Positions 18,352 to 27,127 of a stretch of 64,000 nt of DNA are shown here, piece by piece. Made by a program: the position numbers and the translations under genes. The notes beneath the pieces were generated by a model. It did not search any database. It had not been told where the DNA came from and saw only the letters and a program-made list of their open reading frames with translations. This DNA is from Mucilaginibacter ginkgonis. GTDB taxonomy: Bacteria; Bacteroidota; Bacteroidia; Sphingobacteriales; Sphingobacteriaceae. How positions within the stretch are numbered: position 1 is the first letter of the stretch; each line of letters begins with the position of its first letter. The stretch is taken from positions 620,001-684,000 of the forward strand of contig NZ_CP066775.1 of NCBI RefSeq assembly GCF_009754905.2, written 5' to 3'.

Positions 18352-18372
18352 TTCGGGACATTAATTAAGCCC

Positions 18373-18408
18373 AAAAAGGCGGTTATCTTAATGATAGCCG
18401 CCTTTTTT
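18373..18408 (+). terminator. Rho-independent terminator
   Basis: The stem is GGCGGTTATC with GATAGCCGCC (10 bp with one G-T pair) and a 5-nt loop. It is preceded by A5 and followed by T6, 21 nt after the stop of the secreted protein gene at 18351. Confidence 0.9.
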
Positions 18409-18475
18409 ATTTTCTACGGTTCAACATTCCGGGCGGTTTTGTGTTGTACAGGTCAACAAAGAGAGAGACCCCCGT

Positions 18476-20653
18476 ATGTCTAAAACCATTATAGCAGCAA
18501 ACAGGTTACCCGTTAAAATAGTAAACGACACAGGCGAATTTAAACTGCACACCAGCGAAGGCGGACTTGCTACCGGCTTAGGCTCTATCTATAAAAGCAA
18601 AGACAACGTTTGGATAGGCTGGCCCGGTTTGGAAGTAGAAGGCGAAGAGCAGCAACAGAAGATCACAGAAGAATTAAGAGAGCAAAATTTGCTGCCGGTG
18701 TTTTTGGATAAGGATGAGATCACGCGGTTTTACGAAGGATTCTCTAACGAAGTGCTTTGGCCGGTATTTCATTATTACGCCTCCACCTATGCGCACTACG
18801 AACAGCAAAATTGGGAATGCTACAAGGAAGTAAACCAGAAATTTTGTGACCAGATATTAAAGATAGCTCAACCGGGCGATATGGTATGGGTGCATGACTA
18901 TCAATTGTTGCTGCTACCTAAAATGATACGCGATGCGCAGCGCGATATTTCAATAGGTTTCTTTCTGCATATCCCGTTTCCATCACATGAAATGTTCAGG
19001 CTCATTCCATGGCGTAAGCAACTTTTAGAAGGCATGCTTGGTGCGGACCTGATAGGCTTTCACACTTTTGACGATGTACGGCACTTTTTAAGCTCGGTGA
19101 CCCGGGTGCTTGCATTGCAAACATCGGCCAACGTGATCACCAATAACCGCAGGGTAGTGGTGGCCGAATCATTCCCCATGGGTATCGATGATAAAAAGTA
19201 TGCTTCACTGGCAACAGACGCGGCAGTTAAAAAGGAAGTAGCTGCTATCTGCAAGACCTTTAATCGTCAAAAACTTATTCTGTCTATAGACAGGCTCGAT
19301 TATAGTAAAGGCATCCTGCAGCGTCTGAGGGCGTTCGAGCAGTTGCTGATCAGTCACCCCGAACTGCTTACCCATATCACATTCTATATGATCGTGGTAC
19401 CATCGCGCGACCAGGTGGCCCAATACAAAGAACTGCGCGACCAGATCGATAAAAAAGTTGGCAACATCAACGCGCGATACCGTACGCTGGAGTGGTCGCC
19501 TATCCAATATTTTTACCGCTCATTCCCGATCGAAACACTCTCTGCCCTTTACAGCGCTGCCGACGTTTGTCTGGTAACGCCCATGCGCGATGGGATGAAC
19601 CTGGTAAGCAAAGAATACGTGGCCAGCCGTGTCAACAACGATGGTGTATTGATATTGAGCGAGATGGCTGGCGCGTCAAAAGAATTGATAGATGCCATCA
19701 TTGTAAATCCAAATAATGAATATGAGGTTAGCGAAGCGATGTTTGTGGCGCTTAATATGCCCTTAGCCGAACAAAAGCGACGCATGACCTTAATGCGAAA
19801 CAATGTGGGAAAATTTAATATCGGCCATTGGGTTAAAATATTTAAAGAGCGGTTGGACGAAGTTAAGCAGATGCAAAGGTCACTGCTGACAAGGCATGTA
19901 CAGAACGGCACCCGCCAGTCCATCATCAACAGGTATCGTAAAACAGAGAAACGGCTTGTATTTTTAGATTATGACGGTACGCTTGTAGATTTTGCGCCAT
20001 CTGCAGAAGAAGCAAAGCCCGATAAAGATCTGTTTGACCTGCTGGAAGCGCTGAGTGCTGACGAAAAGAATGATGTAGTGATCATCAGCGGCCGTAAGCA
20101 TGAAAACCTGGAGAAATGGTTTGGGCATTTACCAATAAACCTTGTTGCAGAGCATGGCGCCTGGTTAAAACATGTGGGTAAACACTGGCATAAATTAGGT
20201 GGCATGTCGAGCACCTGGAAAACAGAGATCTCGCCTATACTGGAAACATTTGTTGACCGCACACCGGGTACATTTATTGAAGAGAAAACATTTTCGCTGG
20301 CCTGGCACTACAGGCAGTCGCAAAGCGGGTTAGGAGAGATGCGGGCTAACGAGCTGATGAATACGCTTAAATATCTTGTTGCGGATAAAGGGCTGCAACT
20401 GCTGCCCGGTAACAAGGTGGTAGAGGTGAAGAATATGGAGATCAATAAGGGGAAGGCGGCATTAACATTCTCAGAAAATGAAGATTATGACCTGATCATT
20501 GCTTTTGGCGACGATTATACTGACGAAGATATTTTTAAGAGCCTGCCAGACAACGCTGTTACCATCAAAGTCGGAAGCAATATATCCGCTGCCAAGTTTT
20601 ACCTGCATAACCCCGCCGAGGTACGCGGCTTGTTGCACAGTTTTGTAGTTTAG
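18476..20653 (+). CDS. Fused trehalose-6-phosphate synthase / trehalose-phosphatase
   Basis: The 725-residue protein carries both steps of trehalose synthesis. Residues 1-475 are a GT20 synthase (EGGLATGLGSIY, HIPFPSHEMFR, RLDYSKGI, and MRDGMNLVSKEY at the nucleotide-sugar site), which joins glucose from UDP-glucose to glucose-6-P. Residues about 495-725 are a HAD-type phosphatase (LDYDGTLVDF with the nucleophile Asp, IISGRK, FGDDYTDED), which releases free trehalose. Both active sites look complete. The synthase-phosphatase fusion is common in Bacteroidota. Trehalose is a stress and osmotic protectant. The MFS transporter gene starts 37 nt downstream on the same strand but may have its own promoter. 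Confidence 0.95.
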   Translation: MSKTIIAANRLPVKIVNDTGEFKLHTSEGGLATGLGSIYKSKDNVWIGWPGLEVEGEEQQQKITEELREQNLLPVFLDKDEITRFYEGFSNEVLWPVFHYYASTYAHYEQQNWECYKEVNQKFCDQILKIAQPGDMVWVHDYQLLLLPKMIRDAQRDISIGFFLHIPFPSHEMFRLIPWRKQLLEGMLGADLIGFHTFDDVRHFLSSVTRVLALQTSANVITNNRRVVVAESFPMGIDDKKYASLATDAAVKKEVAAICKTFNRQKLILSIDRLDYSKGILQRLRAFEQLLISHPELLTHITFYMIVVPSRDQVAQYKELRDQIDKKVGNINARYRTLEWSPIQYFYRSFPIETLSALYSAADVCLVTPMRDGMNLVSKEYVASRVNNDGVLILSEMAGASKELIDAIIVNPNNEYEVSEAMFVALNMPLAEQKRRMTLMRNNVGKFNIGHWVKIFKERLDEVKQMQRSLLTRHVQNGTRQSIINRYRKTEKRLVFLDYDGTLVDFAPSAEEAKPDKDLFDLLEALSADEKNDVVIISGRKHENLEKWFGHLPINLVAEHGAWLKHVGKHWHKLGGMSSTWKTEISPILETFVDRTPGTFIEEKTFSLAWHYRQSQSGLGEMRANELMNTLKYLVADKGLQLLPGNKVVEVKNMEINKGKAALTFSENEDYDLIIAFGDDYTDEDIFKSLPDNAVTIKVGSNISAAKFYLHNPAEVRGLLHSFVV

Positions 20654-20678
20654 CCGGCATCTTACGGCAATAAATTGC

Positions 20679-20686
20679 TTTCTTTG
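20679..20686 (+). promoter_or_regulatory. Candidate -7 element (TTTCTTTG) directly before the MFS gene
   Basis: The box differs from TAnnTTTG by one base and ends 4 nt before the GTG start at 20691, the same spacing as at mnmE. A clear -33 element is not seen. If used, the transcript would be leaderless. Confidence 0.4.
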
Positions 20687-20690
20687 CCGC

Positions 20691-21884
20691 GTGGCACCAT
20701 CAGCTGTTAAACAATTGTCTCCGCGCCGGATGCGTATCGCTAACGCGGTGTTTTTCTTTATCTCCGGCTTTGGTTACTCGGCGTGGGCGTCGCGCATACC
20801 TACAGTTAAACACAATCTGCACCTAAGCGAAGCGGGTTTAGGAACAGTCTTGTTTGCCCTGCCCATCGGCCTTATGCTCACCATGCCGCTTACTAATTAT
20901 TTGCTGAGCAAATATAGCGGCAAAGGCGTGTTGCTGTTTGGAGCTTTGTTTTTCAATGTGATGCTCTGCTTCGCAGGTTTTGCTGCCGCGCCATGGCAAA
21001 TCGCCATCATCATGTTTGGATTCGGTTCGTCGCGCAATATTTTCAACATTAGCGCCAACGCACAGGCTGTGGGTGTGCAGCAGCTTTATACAAAGTCTAT
21101 CATGACTACGTTTCACGGAATCTGGAGCCTTGCGGGTTTTGCCGGTGCGGGCCTGGGTTATATAATGGTAGATCATAACATTGCTGTGCGGTGGCATTTA
21201 CCGGCGGTTGGTATCGCAATGATCGTTTTATCGCTAGCCTTTTACCGTTATGCCTTATATGCGCCACCGGTTAAAACCACTGAGCGTAAACCCATATTTG
21301 CGTTGCCGGATAAATACCTGCTCAAATTTTCATTTATCACCTTCGCCAGCATGGCCTGCGAAAATACCATGTATGACTGGAGCGGTGTATATTTCCTTAA
21401 GGCCGTACATTCAACCCGGCAGATGGCGGTAGCAGCATTTGTATTTTACATGGTTGCCATGACGCTAAGCCGCTTTGCCGGCGACGCGCTGGTAAACCGC
21501 ATCGGCATTAAAAAAATATTGGGTTGCAGCGGCTTGCTCATTACCGCCGGACTGTTTATAGCCGTCCTTTTTCCATATAATATTCCGGCAGTATTGGGTT
21601 TTATTTTGGTGGGCTTCGGTGTATCATGTGTGGTCCCTTTGGTATTTAGTTTAGCCGGCAAGTCGCCTACAATGAGCGGCGCGCGCGCTTTGGCTTCCAT
21701 TTCAACCGTAGGTTATCTGGGATTCTTATTGGTGCCGCCATTGGTTGGTTTTGTGGCACAGATTGTAGGCATAAGGGTGTCATTTGGCATCATAGCATCT
21801 TTAGGATTGGTCATCGTTTGGATGGTATCTAAAATAGATGATAGCGGGCATTCAGTAGTTGCTCCAGCGACCGTAAAGTATTAA
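20691..21884 (+). CDS. MFS transporter, YbjJ-like
   Basis: This 397-residue membrane protein has about 12 hydrophobic segments. The start is a GTG at 20691. The early segment SAWASRIPTVKHNLHLSEAGLG, followed by LFALPIGLMLTMPL, is typical of the YbjJ-like branch of the major facilitator superfamily, whose members have no well-established substrate. The second half carries the usual SRFAGD motif after TM7-TM8. It follows the trehalose gene by 37 nt, so co-transcription is possible, and precedes a small coiled-coil-like protein by 21 nt. A link to sugar efflux or uptake is inference from position only. Confidence 0.85.
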   Translation: MAPSAVKQLSPRRMRIANAVFFFISGFGYSAWASRIPTVKHNLHLSEAGLGTVLFALPIGLMLTMPLTNYLLSKYSGKGVLLFGALFFNVMLCFAGFAAAPWQIAIIMFGFGSSRNIFNISANAQAVGVQQLYTKSIMTTFHGIWSLAGFAGAGLGYIMVDHNIAVRWHLPAVGIAMIVLSLAFYRYALYAPPVKTTERKPIFALPDKYLLKFSFITFASMACENTMYDWSGVYFLKAVHSTRQMAVAAFVFYMVAMTLSRFAGDALVNRIGIKKILGCSGLLITAGLFIAVLFPYNIPAVLGFILVGFGVSCVVPLVFSLAGKSPTMSGARALASISTVGYLGFLLVPPLVGFVAQIVGIRVSFGIIASLGLVIVWMVSKIDDSGHSVVAPATVKY

Positions 21885-21905
21885 AATCTAAACAAAATAT
21901 CTGCA

Positions 21906-22232
21906 ATGACGTTACCAATAGGTAATACAAATTCAGATACTATGGACAAGATCAAGAAGTTTGACTTGATGGAGAAGATCACCCACGAGTTAGAAGATTT
22001 AAAGAATAGTCAGCAGGCCATTATTCAAAAGCTGGCCAAAATAGAAGTAGACAATATTGATCTGGGAGATAAGAAACTGGATAAAGACCTGCCGGATATG
22101 CACCAGCGTGTGTCAGACAATCTGGATACCATTGCCGGCATCCTGGAATATTTTGCAGGTCAGAAAGATAACTTCGGCGACAGCAATAACATCGCTGCGT
22201 TAAAAGAGCAAGAAGCTTTGAATAACCACTAA
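21906..22232 (+). CDS. Small acidic hypothetical protein
   Basis: The frame has 108 codons from the ATG at 21906, or 96 from the ATG at 21942 (MDKIKKFDLMEK), which could be the true start. The sequence is charged and predicted helical (KITHELEDLKNSQQAIIQKL), with no signal peptide, membrane segment or recognised domain. It starts 21 nt after the MFS gene and ends before a strong terminator, so it is probably the last gene of that unit. No function can be assigned. Confidence 0.7.
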   Translation: MTLPIGNTNSDTMDKIKKFDLMEKITHELEDLKNSQQAIIQKLAKIEVDNIDLGDKKLDKDLPDMHQRVSDNLDTIAGILEYFAGQKDNFGDSNNIAALKEQEALNNH

Positions 22233-22250
22233 TCGCTTATTCAACGAAGA

Positions 22251-22286
22251 AACGCCCCGCCTGCTGAGAAGCACGCGGGGCGTTTT
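22251..22286 (+). terminator. Rho-independent terminator
   Basis: A perfect 10-bp stem, AACGCCCCGC with GCGGGGCGTT, has a 14-nt loop and a short T tract. It lies 18 nt after the stop at 22232. Confidence 0.85.
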
Positions 22287-22297
22287 GTGTTTGGCAA

Positions 22298-22544
22298 TAA
22301 TGCTCTTTGAGCGCGTGTATTATTATATCGCCGTATGCTACTTCTTATATAATTCGGTGCTCGCGATTAATTCTACGAGACCACAGTCCGGAAAGATTAT
22401 GTTTTAGAGGTTCGGGTTTGCCAATACCCTTAAACGGGTCTTGTTCTATAGCCTTAAGTAGTTGGTTTATTCTGAGCAGAATGGTTAGATCGTTTCCACC
22501 ATGCTATGTCTTCGCGCGCACTTGGAGAAAAAAAATATTTCCAT
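22298..22544 (-). pseudogene. Decayed YoeB-type toxin
   Basis: On the minus strand an ATG at 22544 is followed by a T8 run that puts the start out of frame. The intended protein continues [17 protein letters not shown], then, in another frame, [44 protein letters not shown], stop, EVAYGDIIIHALKEHY. This follows a YoeB/Txe mRNA-interferase from end to end ([24 protein letters not shown]). There are at least three lesions: a frameshift at the T run, a frameshift near 22476, and a nonsense codon where the family has Tyr (HRIIY to HRII-stop). The toxin should be inactive unless recoded. Confidence 0.75.
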
Positions 22545-22720
22545 AGATCGTTGAGCGGAATTTTTACACCTTTCCCCTCACTGATTTGCCGACGGCTTTC
22601 TTCAAGTCGTTCAATCATCGCAGGACTTTCAATTTTTAAAGATTTGCTTTTGGGCTGTAAAATACACCTCACTTTTATCAACACGGTTTCGCTATCAATA
22701 TCAGCTATCAACCTTATCAA
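22454..22720 (-). pseudogene. Antitoxin remnant read through into the broken toxin
   Basis: The 88-codon frame starts with TTG at 22720. Its last native part is MIERLEESRRQISEGKGVKI followed by PLNDLWK, which looks like the C-terminal end of a YoeB-partner antitoxin. It then continues, in frame, into toxin residues ([14 protein letters not shown]). In working loci the antitoxin stops about here and the toxin ATG overlaps it (CTATGG). The fusion is explained by the extra T in the T8 run. The antitoxin part may still fold, but with the toxin dead it has no clear job. Confidence 0.6.
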
Positions 22721-22862
22721 TTCTAACTTCTCTGCCTAGATGTCCATACTCAAATTTATAACTATTTAAATTCAATTCAAACTGCCAACCTGTCACCGCA
22801 ATCTCATGTGGTGCTGACGATTTGATATAAATCTGCCACAACAATATTTTCTTTTCTGCCAA
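22701..22862 (-). other. Short open frame upstream of the antitoxin remnant
   Basis: A TTG-started frame of 53 codons (AEKKILLWQIYIKSS, then TGWQFELNLNSYKFEYGHLG) overlaps the start of the antitoxin remnant by 20 nt in another frame. The composition looks protein-like, so it may be the 5' part of the same decayed gene after a frameshift. No family is recognised. It lies in the divergent gap before dnaK. Confidence 0.3.
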
Positions 22863-22934
22863 TTACTGCTTGGTACAACGTTTGTTAAATAAGGGTGTCT
22901 AACTAATCAATTACAAAAGATAAAATCAATCATA

Positions 22935-24842
22935 ATGGCTAAAATAATCGGAATCGACTTAGGAACAACAAACTCTTGCGTCGCGGTAATGGAGGGTAAT
23001 GAGCCCGTAGTTATTGCGAATAGCGAGGGTAAACGCACCACCCCATCGGTAGTGGCGTTTGTTGATAATGGCGAGCGTAAAGTGGGCGACCCTGCCAAGC
23101 GTCAGGCTATTACCAACCCTACAAAAACTATTTATTCTATCAAACGCTTCATGGGTAACCAGTTCAGCGATGTTACAAAAGAAGCTGAGCGTGTACCATA
23201 TAATGTAGTGAAAGGCGACAACAATACACCACGTGTGGAAATTGGCGACCGCAAATATACCCCGCAAGAAATTTCTGCAATGATCTTGCAGAAAATGAAA
23301 AAAACTGCTGAGGATTTCCTGGGTACAGAAGTTACAGAAGCGGTTATAACTGTACCGGCTTACTTTAATGACGCGCAACGCCAGGCTACTAAAGAAGCCG
23401 GTGAAATTGCAGGTTTAACTGTTAAACGTATCATTAACGAGCCTACTGCTGCTGCCCTGGCTTATGGCTTAGACAAAGCCCACAAAGACATGAAAATTGT
23501 GGTATTTGACTGCGGTGGTGGTACACATGACGTTTCTGTGCTCGATCTTGGAGATGGCGTATTCGAAGTAAAATCTACCGATGGTGATACCCACCTTGGT
23601 GGCGACGACTTTGACCAGGTAATTATAGACTGGCTGGCAGATGAGTTTAAAAACGACGAAGGTATAGACCTGCGTAAAGACCCTATGGCTTTACAACGTT
23701 TAAAAGAATCTGCAGAAAAGGCTAAGATCGAACTTTCAAGTACAGCACAAAGCGAGATTAACCTGCCATACATCACTGCTGCCGACGGTATGCCTAAGCA
23801 CCTGGTTAAAACTTTAACCCGTGCAAAATTTGAGCAACTGGCAGACAGCCTGATCAAACGTACCATTGAGCCTTGCCGTACCGCGTTGAAGAATGCAGGT
23901 TACAGCACTTCAGATATCGATGAGATCATCCTGGTAGGTGGTTCAACCCGTATCCCTGCTATACAAGAAGCAGTACAAAAATTCTTTGGTAAAGCGCCTT
24001 CTAAAGGTGTTAACCCTGATGAGGTGGTGGCTATCGGTGCTGCTATTCAAGGTGGTGTGTTAACCGGCGAGGTTAAAGATGTATTATTGCTTGATGTTAC
24101 CCCGCTTTCTTTAGGTATCGAAACAATGGGCGGTGTAATGACCAAACTGATCGAGAGCAACACTACCATCCCAAGCAAAAAATCTGAGGTGTTCTCTACC
24201 GCGTCTGACAACCAGCCGTCTGTTGAAATCCACATCTTACAAGGCGAGCGCCCGATGGCCGCGCAAAACCGCACTATAGGCCGTTTCCACCTGGATGGTA
24301 TCCCGCCTGCACCTCGCGGTGTGCCGCAGATCGAAGTAACATTTGATATTGATGCTAACGGTATTTTACACGTTGCCGCTAAAGATAAGGCTACCGGTAA
24401 AGAGCAAAAGATCCGTATCGAGGCATCTTCCGGCTTGACCGATGCTGAGATCAAAAAGATGAAAGACGAGGCGGAAGCAAACGCTGACGCGGATAAAAAA
24501 GCAAAAGAAGAAGTTGAAAAGCTGAATTCTGCCGATGCTTTGATTTTCTCTACAGAGAAACAGTTGAAAGAATATGGTGATAAGATCTCTGCTGATAAAA
24601 AGGCGCCTATCGAATCTTCATTAGAGAAACTTAAAACTGCTTACTCTGCAAAAGATCATGACGCTATCGAGGCTGCACAAACAGAATTGAATGCTGCATG
24701 GGCTGCCGCGTCAGAAGAGATGTACAAAGCAACCGGCGATGCCGGCGCGCAAGGTGGTGCCGACCAGGGCCCGCAAGGTGGCGCAAACGCCGAAGGTAAC
24801 GCAGATTCTGTTACCGACGTAGACTTCGAAGAAGTTAAATAA
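22935..24842 (+). CDS. dnaK: Molecular chaperone DnaK (Hsp70)
   Basis: This 635-residue Hsp70 binds exposed hydrophobic peptides in an ATP-driven cycle with DnaJ and GrpE. The N-terminus is [14 protein letters not shown] (phosphate 1). [16 protein letters not shown] is phosphate 2, with cysteine in place of the usual leucine. [10 protein letters not shown] is the adenosine motif. The linker [15 protein letters not shown] leads to the substrate-binding domain, and the tail is rich in Gly/Gln and ends DVDFEEVK, the normal EEVK-like end. No dnaJ or grpE gene is nearby. No CIRCE-like inverted repeat was recognised upstream. A strong terminator follows. Confidence 0.97.
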   Translation: MAKIIGIDLGTTNSCVAVMEGNEPVVIANSEGKRTTPSVVAFVDNGERKVGDPAKRQAITNPTKTIYSIKRFMGNQFSDVTKEAERVPYNVVKGDNNTPRVEIGDRKYTPQEISAMILQKMKKTAEDFLGTEVTEAVITVPAYFNDAQRQATKEAGEIAGLTVKRIINEPTAAALAYGLDKAHKDMKIVVFDCGGGTHDVSVLDLGDGVFEVKSTDGDTHLGGDDFDQVIIDWLADEFKNDEGIDLRKDPMALQRLKESAEKAKIELSSTAQSEINLPYITAADGMPKHLVKTLTRAKFEQLADSLIKRTIEPCRTALKNAGYSTSDIDEIILVGGSTRIPAIQEAVQKFFGKAPSKGVNPDEVVAIGAAIQGGVLTGEVKDVLLLDVTPLSLGIETMGGVMTKLIESNTTIPSKKSEVFSTASDNQPSVEIHILQGERPMAAQNRTIGRFHLDGIPPAPRGVPQIEVTFDIDANGILHVAAKDKATGKEQKIRIEASSGLTDAEIKKMKDEAEANADADKKAKEEVEKLNSADALIFSTEKQLKEYGDKISADKKAPIESSLEKLKTAYSAKDHDAIEAAQTELNAAWAAASEEMYKATGDAGAQGGADQGPQGGANAEGNADSVTDVDFEEVK

Positions 24843-24861
24843 TTTAGTGTTTCTATAAGAG

Positions 24862-24895
24862 AAAGCCCTGCTGAGCAATTAGCAGGGCTTTTTTT
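24862..24895 (+). terminator. Rho-independent terminator of dnaK
   Basis: The stem AAAGCCCTGCT with AGCAGGGCTTT and an 8-nt loop is followed by a run of T7. It lies 20 nt after the dnaK stop. Confidence 0.92.
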
Positions 24896-24931
24896 GTTGC
24901 ACTTTAAATGTACCACAGGTCAATAAGTGTT

Positions 24932-25110
24932 GTCGTTGCGAGGTACGAAGCAATCTTAGCTTACAATTCTATCAGTCATAATAAGTATGTCGAAGCATTT
25001 TTGTATCGTTATTTTGGGCGTTGCCCTCTCCCGATACATATCGGGAGAGGGCCCGCGCTATCCGCTTTATCTGCTTCGCAGGATGCCGCTGCTATCGCTA
25101 ACGCATTAAC
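24932..25110. repeat. Intergenic repeat DNA between dnaK and the carboxylase gene
   Basis: The 346-bp gap has no gene. At 24932-24956 lies a copy of the dispersed GTCATTGCGAGG...CGAAGCAATCT element (with one G). At 25016-25110 lies a second element starting GGGCGTTGCCCTC. It contains a perfect 14-bp hairpin (25023-25052, GCCCTCTCCCGATA and its complement around CA) and continues GCGCTATCCGCTTTATCTGC. A related sequence occurs at 37590-37681. Confidence 0.75.
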
Positions 25111-25188
25111 GCCTTTGTTAGCGGAAATAATAACCCCATTTTCCCTCAACATTCCTTACTTTTAGCCAATACCAATTATAAACCAGTA

Positions 25189-26730
25189 GTGGACCAGAAG
25201 ATAGAAACCCTTAATCAGAAACGCTTGCAAGCGTTGGCAGGCGGTGGCCAGGCACGTGTAGACAGTCAGCATAAAAAAGGCAAACTAACTGCCAGAGAAC
25301 GGTTGCACTTTTTGATGGATGAGGGTTCGTTTCAGGAAATTGGTATGCTGGTCAGCCATCGTTCTACCGACTTTGGGATGGAGAAGGAAAACTATCCCGG
25401 TGATGGCGTAGTTACAGGCTATGGTACTATTAACGGTAGGCCTGTTTACGTCTTTTCGCAGGATTTTACCGTCTTTGGCGGCTCACTGTCGGAAACGCAT
25501 GCCGAGAAGATCTGCAAGATCATGGACCTGGCAATGCAAAACGGCGCACCTGTTATTGGCCTGAATGACTCGGGAGGCGCGCGTATCCAGGAGGGAGTTG
25601 TATCGTTAGGTGGCTATGCTGATATTTTTTACCGCAATACGCGCGCATCCGGCGTGATACCTCAACTGTCGGCTATCATGGGACCATGCGCGGGAGGGGC
25701 AGTTTATTCGCCTGCCATTACCGATTTTATCTTAATGGTGGAGAACACTTCTTACATGTTTGTTACAGGGCCTAACGTGGTTAAAACGGTAACCCATGAA
25801 GAGGTAACATCCGAAGAACTTGGCGGCGCAAACACTCATGCCACCAAATCGGGCGTAACACATTTCGCGTGTGCAAATGAGATAGATGCCATTCAGCATA
25901 TTAAAAAATTGCTAAGCTATATGCCGCAGAATTGTGAGGAAACCGCACCTGCAATCCCGTACCAACCAGGCAACGAATCCCGACCGGATTTAAATAGTTT
26001 ACTCCCAGAAAACGTGCAGCAGCCTTACGATATGCGCGACGTTATTGAGCAGGTTGCAGACGGCGGCAGCTTTTTAGAAGTACAAAAAGATTTTGCACCA
26101 AATATTGTGGTCGGCTTTGCGCGGCTGGCCGGCAGAAGCATCGGTGTTGTAGCCAATCAGCCTGCGTATTTGGCGGGCGTGTTAGACAGGCACTCATCAG
26201 TGAAAGGCGCCCGTTTTGTACGTTTCTGCGATAGCTTTAATATTCCGCTTTTAGTATTCGAAGATGTTCCCGGTTTCTTACCCGGTACCGATCAGGAGTG
26301 GAATGCCATTATCACCAACGGCGCTAAACTGCTGTACGCTTTCAGCGAAGCAACAGTACCACGCATTACCGTGATCACCCGTAAAGCCTACGGCGGTGCT
26401 TATGATGTAATGAACTCTAAGCATATTGGCGCGGATATGAATTACGCGTGGCCATCGGCAGAGATAGCTGTGATGGGGGCGAAGGGTGCTGCCGAGATCA
26501 TCTTTAAAAGAGAGATCACCGCCGCAGCCGATCCTGAAGCCAAATGGAAGGAGATGGAGCAGTTATACTCAGACAAGTTTGCTAATCCGTACCGTGCTGC
26601 AGAGCGTGGCTTTGTTGACGAGGTAATAGAACCATCGGAAACCCGCAGCAAGTTGATCCACGCCTTTAAAATGCTGGAGAACAAAGTGGTAAACCTACCA
26701 CGCAAAAAGCACGGGAATATTCCGTTGTAA
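25189..26730 (+). CDS. Acyl-CoA carboxylase carboxyltransferase (beta) subunit
   Basis: The 513-residue protein starts with GTG at 25189. It has the two-half crotonase-like carboxyltransferase fold: [12 protein letters not shown] and [20 protein letters not shown] in the first half, and [15 protein letters not shown] and [18 protein letters not shown] in the second. This is the carboxyltransferase of propionyl-CoA carboxylase or of methylmalonyl-CoA decarboxylase; both share this subunit type, and the biotin carrier genes that would distinguish them are not adjacent. It acts in propionate and branched-chain metabolism. A candidate -7 element (TTACTTTT, about 25156) lies 25 nt upstream of the start. 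Confidence 0.9.
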   Translation: MDQKIETLNQKRLQALAGGGQARVDSQHKKGKLTARERLHFLMDEGSFQEIGMLVSHRSTDFGMEKENYPGDGVVTGYGTINGRPVYVFSQDFTVFGGSLSETHAEKICKIMDLAMQNGAPVIGLNDSGGARIQEGVVSLGGYADIFYRNTRASGVIPQLSAIMGPCAGGAVYSPAITDFILMVENTSYMFVTGPNVVKTVTHEEVTSEELGGANTHATKSGVTHFACANEIDAIQHIKKLLSYMPQNCEETAPAIPYQPGNESRPDLNSLLPENVQQPYDMRDVIEQVADGGSFLEVQKDFAPNIVVGFARLAGRSIGVVANQPAYLAGVLDRHSSVKGARFVRFCDSFNIPLLVFEDVPGFLPGTDQEWNAIITNGAKLLYAFSEATVPRITVITRKAYGGAYDVMNSKHIGADMNYAWPSAEIAVMGAKGAAEIIFKREITAAADPEAKWKEMEQLYSDKFANPYRAAERGFVDEVIEPSETRSKLIHAFKMLENKVVNLPRKKHGNIPL

Positions 26731-26780
26731 GAGAATCAAGAATCAAGTGCCAAGAATCAAGACGGCAGCAAAATCATGAA

Positions 26781-27123
26781 GTGTCAGCCTGAGCCTGTCG
26801 AAGGCCCTTAACCCCCTTGTCATTTCGAGTGCAGCGAGAAATCTTCTTGGGATAAAGGCACAGCGAAGAAGATCTCTCACGTAGGTTCGAGATGACACCA
26901 ACGGTTGTGTCAGCCTGAGCCTGTCGAAGGCCCTTATCCCCCTTGTCATTTCGAGTGCAGCGAGAAATCTTCTGCTGTATAATGGCGCGGTGAGGAAGAT
27001 CTCTCACATGTGTTCGAGATTACAAATTTTACAATTTGTCATTGCGAGGAGCGTAGCGACGAAGCAATCTTTAGGACATTTTTATGCAAGGATTGCCACG
27101 TCGCTTTCAGCGGATCGCAAGGA
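26781..27123. repeat. Cluster of dispersed palindromic repeats
   Basis: The gap between the convergent carboxylase and GH31 genes has no gene. Two tandem copies of a ~117-nt unit (26781-26897 and 26907-27023, period 126) start GTGTCAGCCTGAGCCTGTCG. Each contains an imperfect palindrome beginning GTCATTTCGAGTGCAGCGAG and ending TCGAGATGAC (26819-26896; 26945-27023, where it ends in TTAC). A third palindrome of different sequence (27038-27123) begins GTCATTGCGAGGAGCGTAGC and ends with the near-inverse TCGCAAGGAC. The three share one architecture: ~80-nt imperfect inverted repeats with GTCAT-like ends. Confidence 0.85.
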
Positions 27124-27127
27124 CAAG

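Noticed and set aside
22935-24842. Possible CIRCE heat-shock operator in front of dnaK
   Set aside because: No TTAGCACTC...GAGTGCTAA-like inverted repeat was found in 22741-22934; control is probably by another route.
26743-27007. Two minus-strand open frames of 68 and 77 codons
   Set aside because: Their translations repeat with the 126-bp period of the palindromic repeats, so they are repeat DNA rather than genes.
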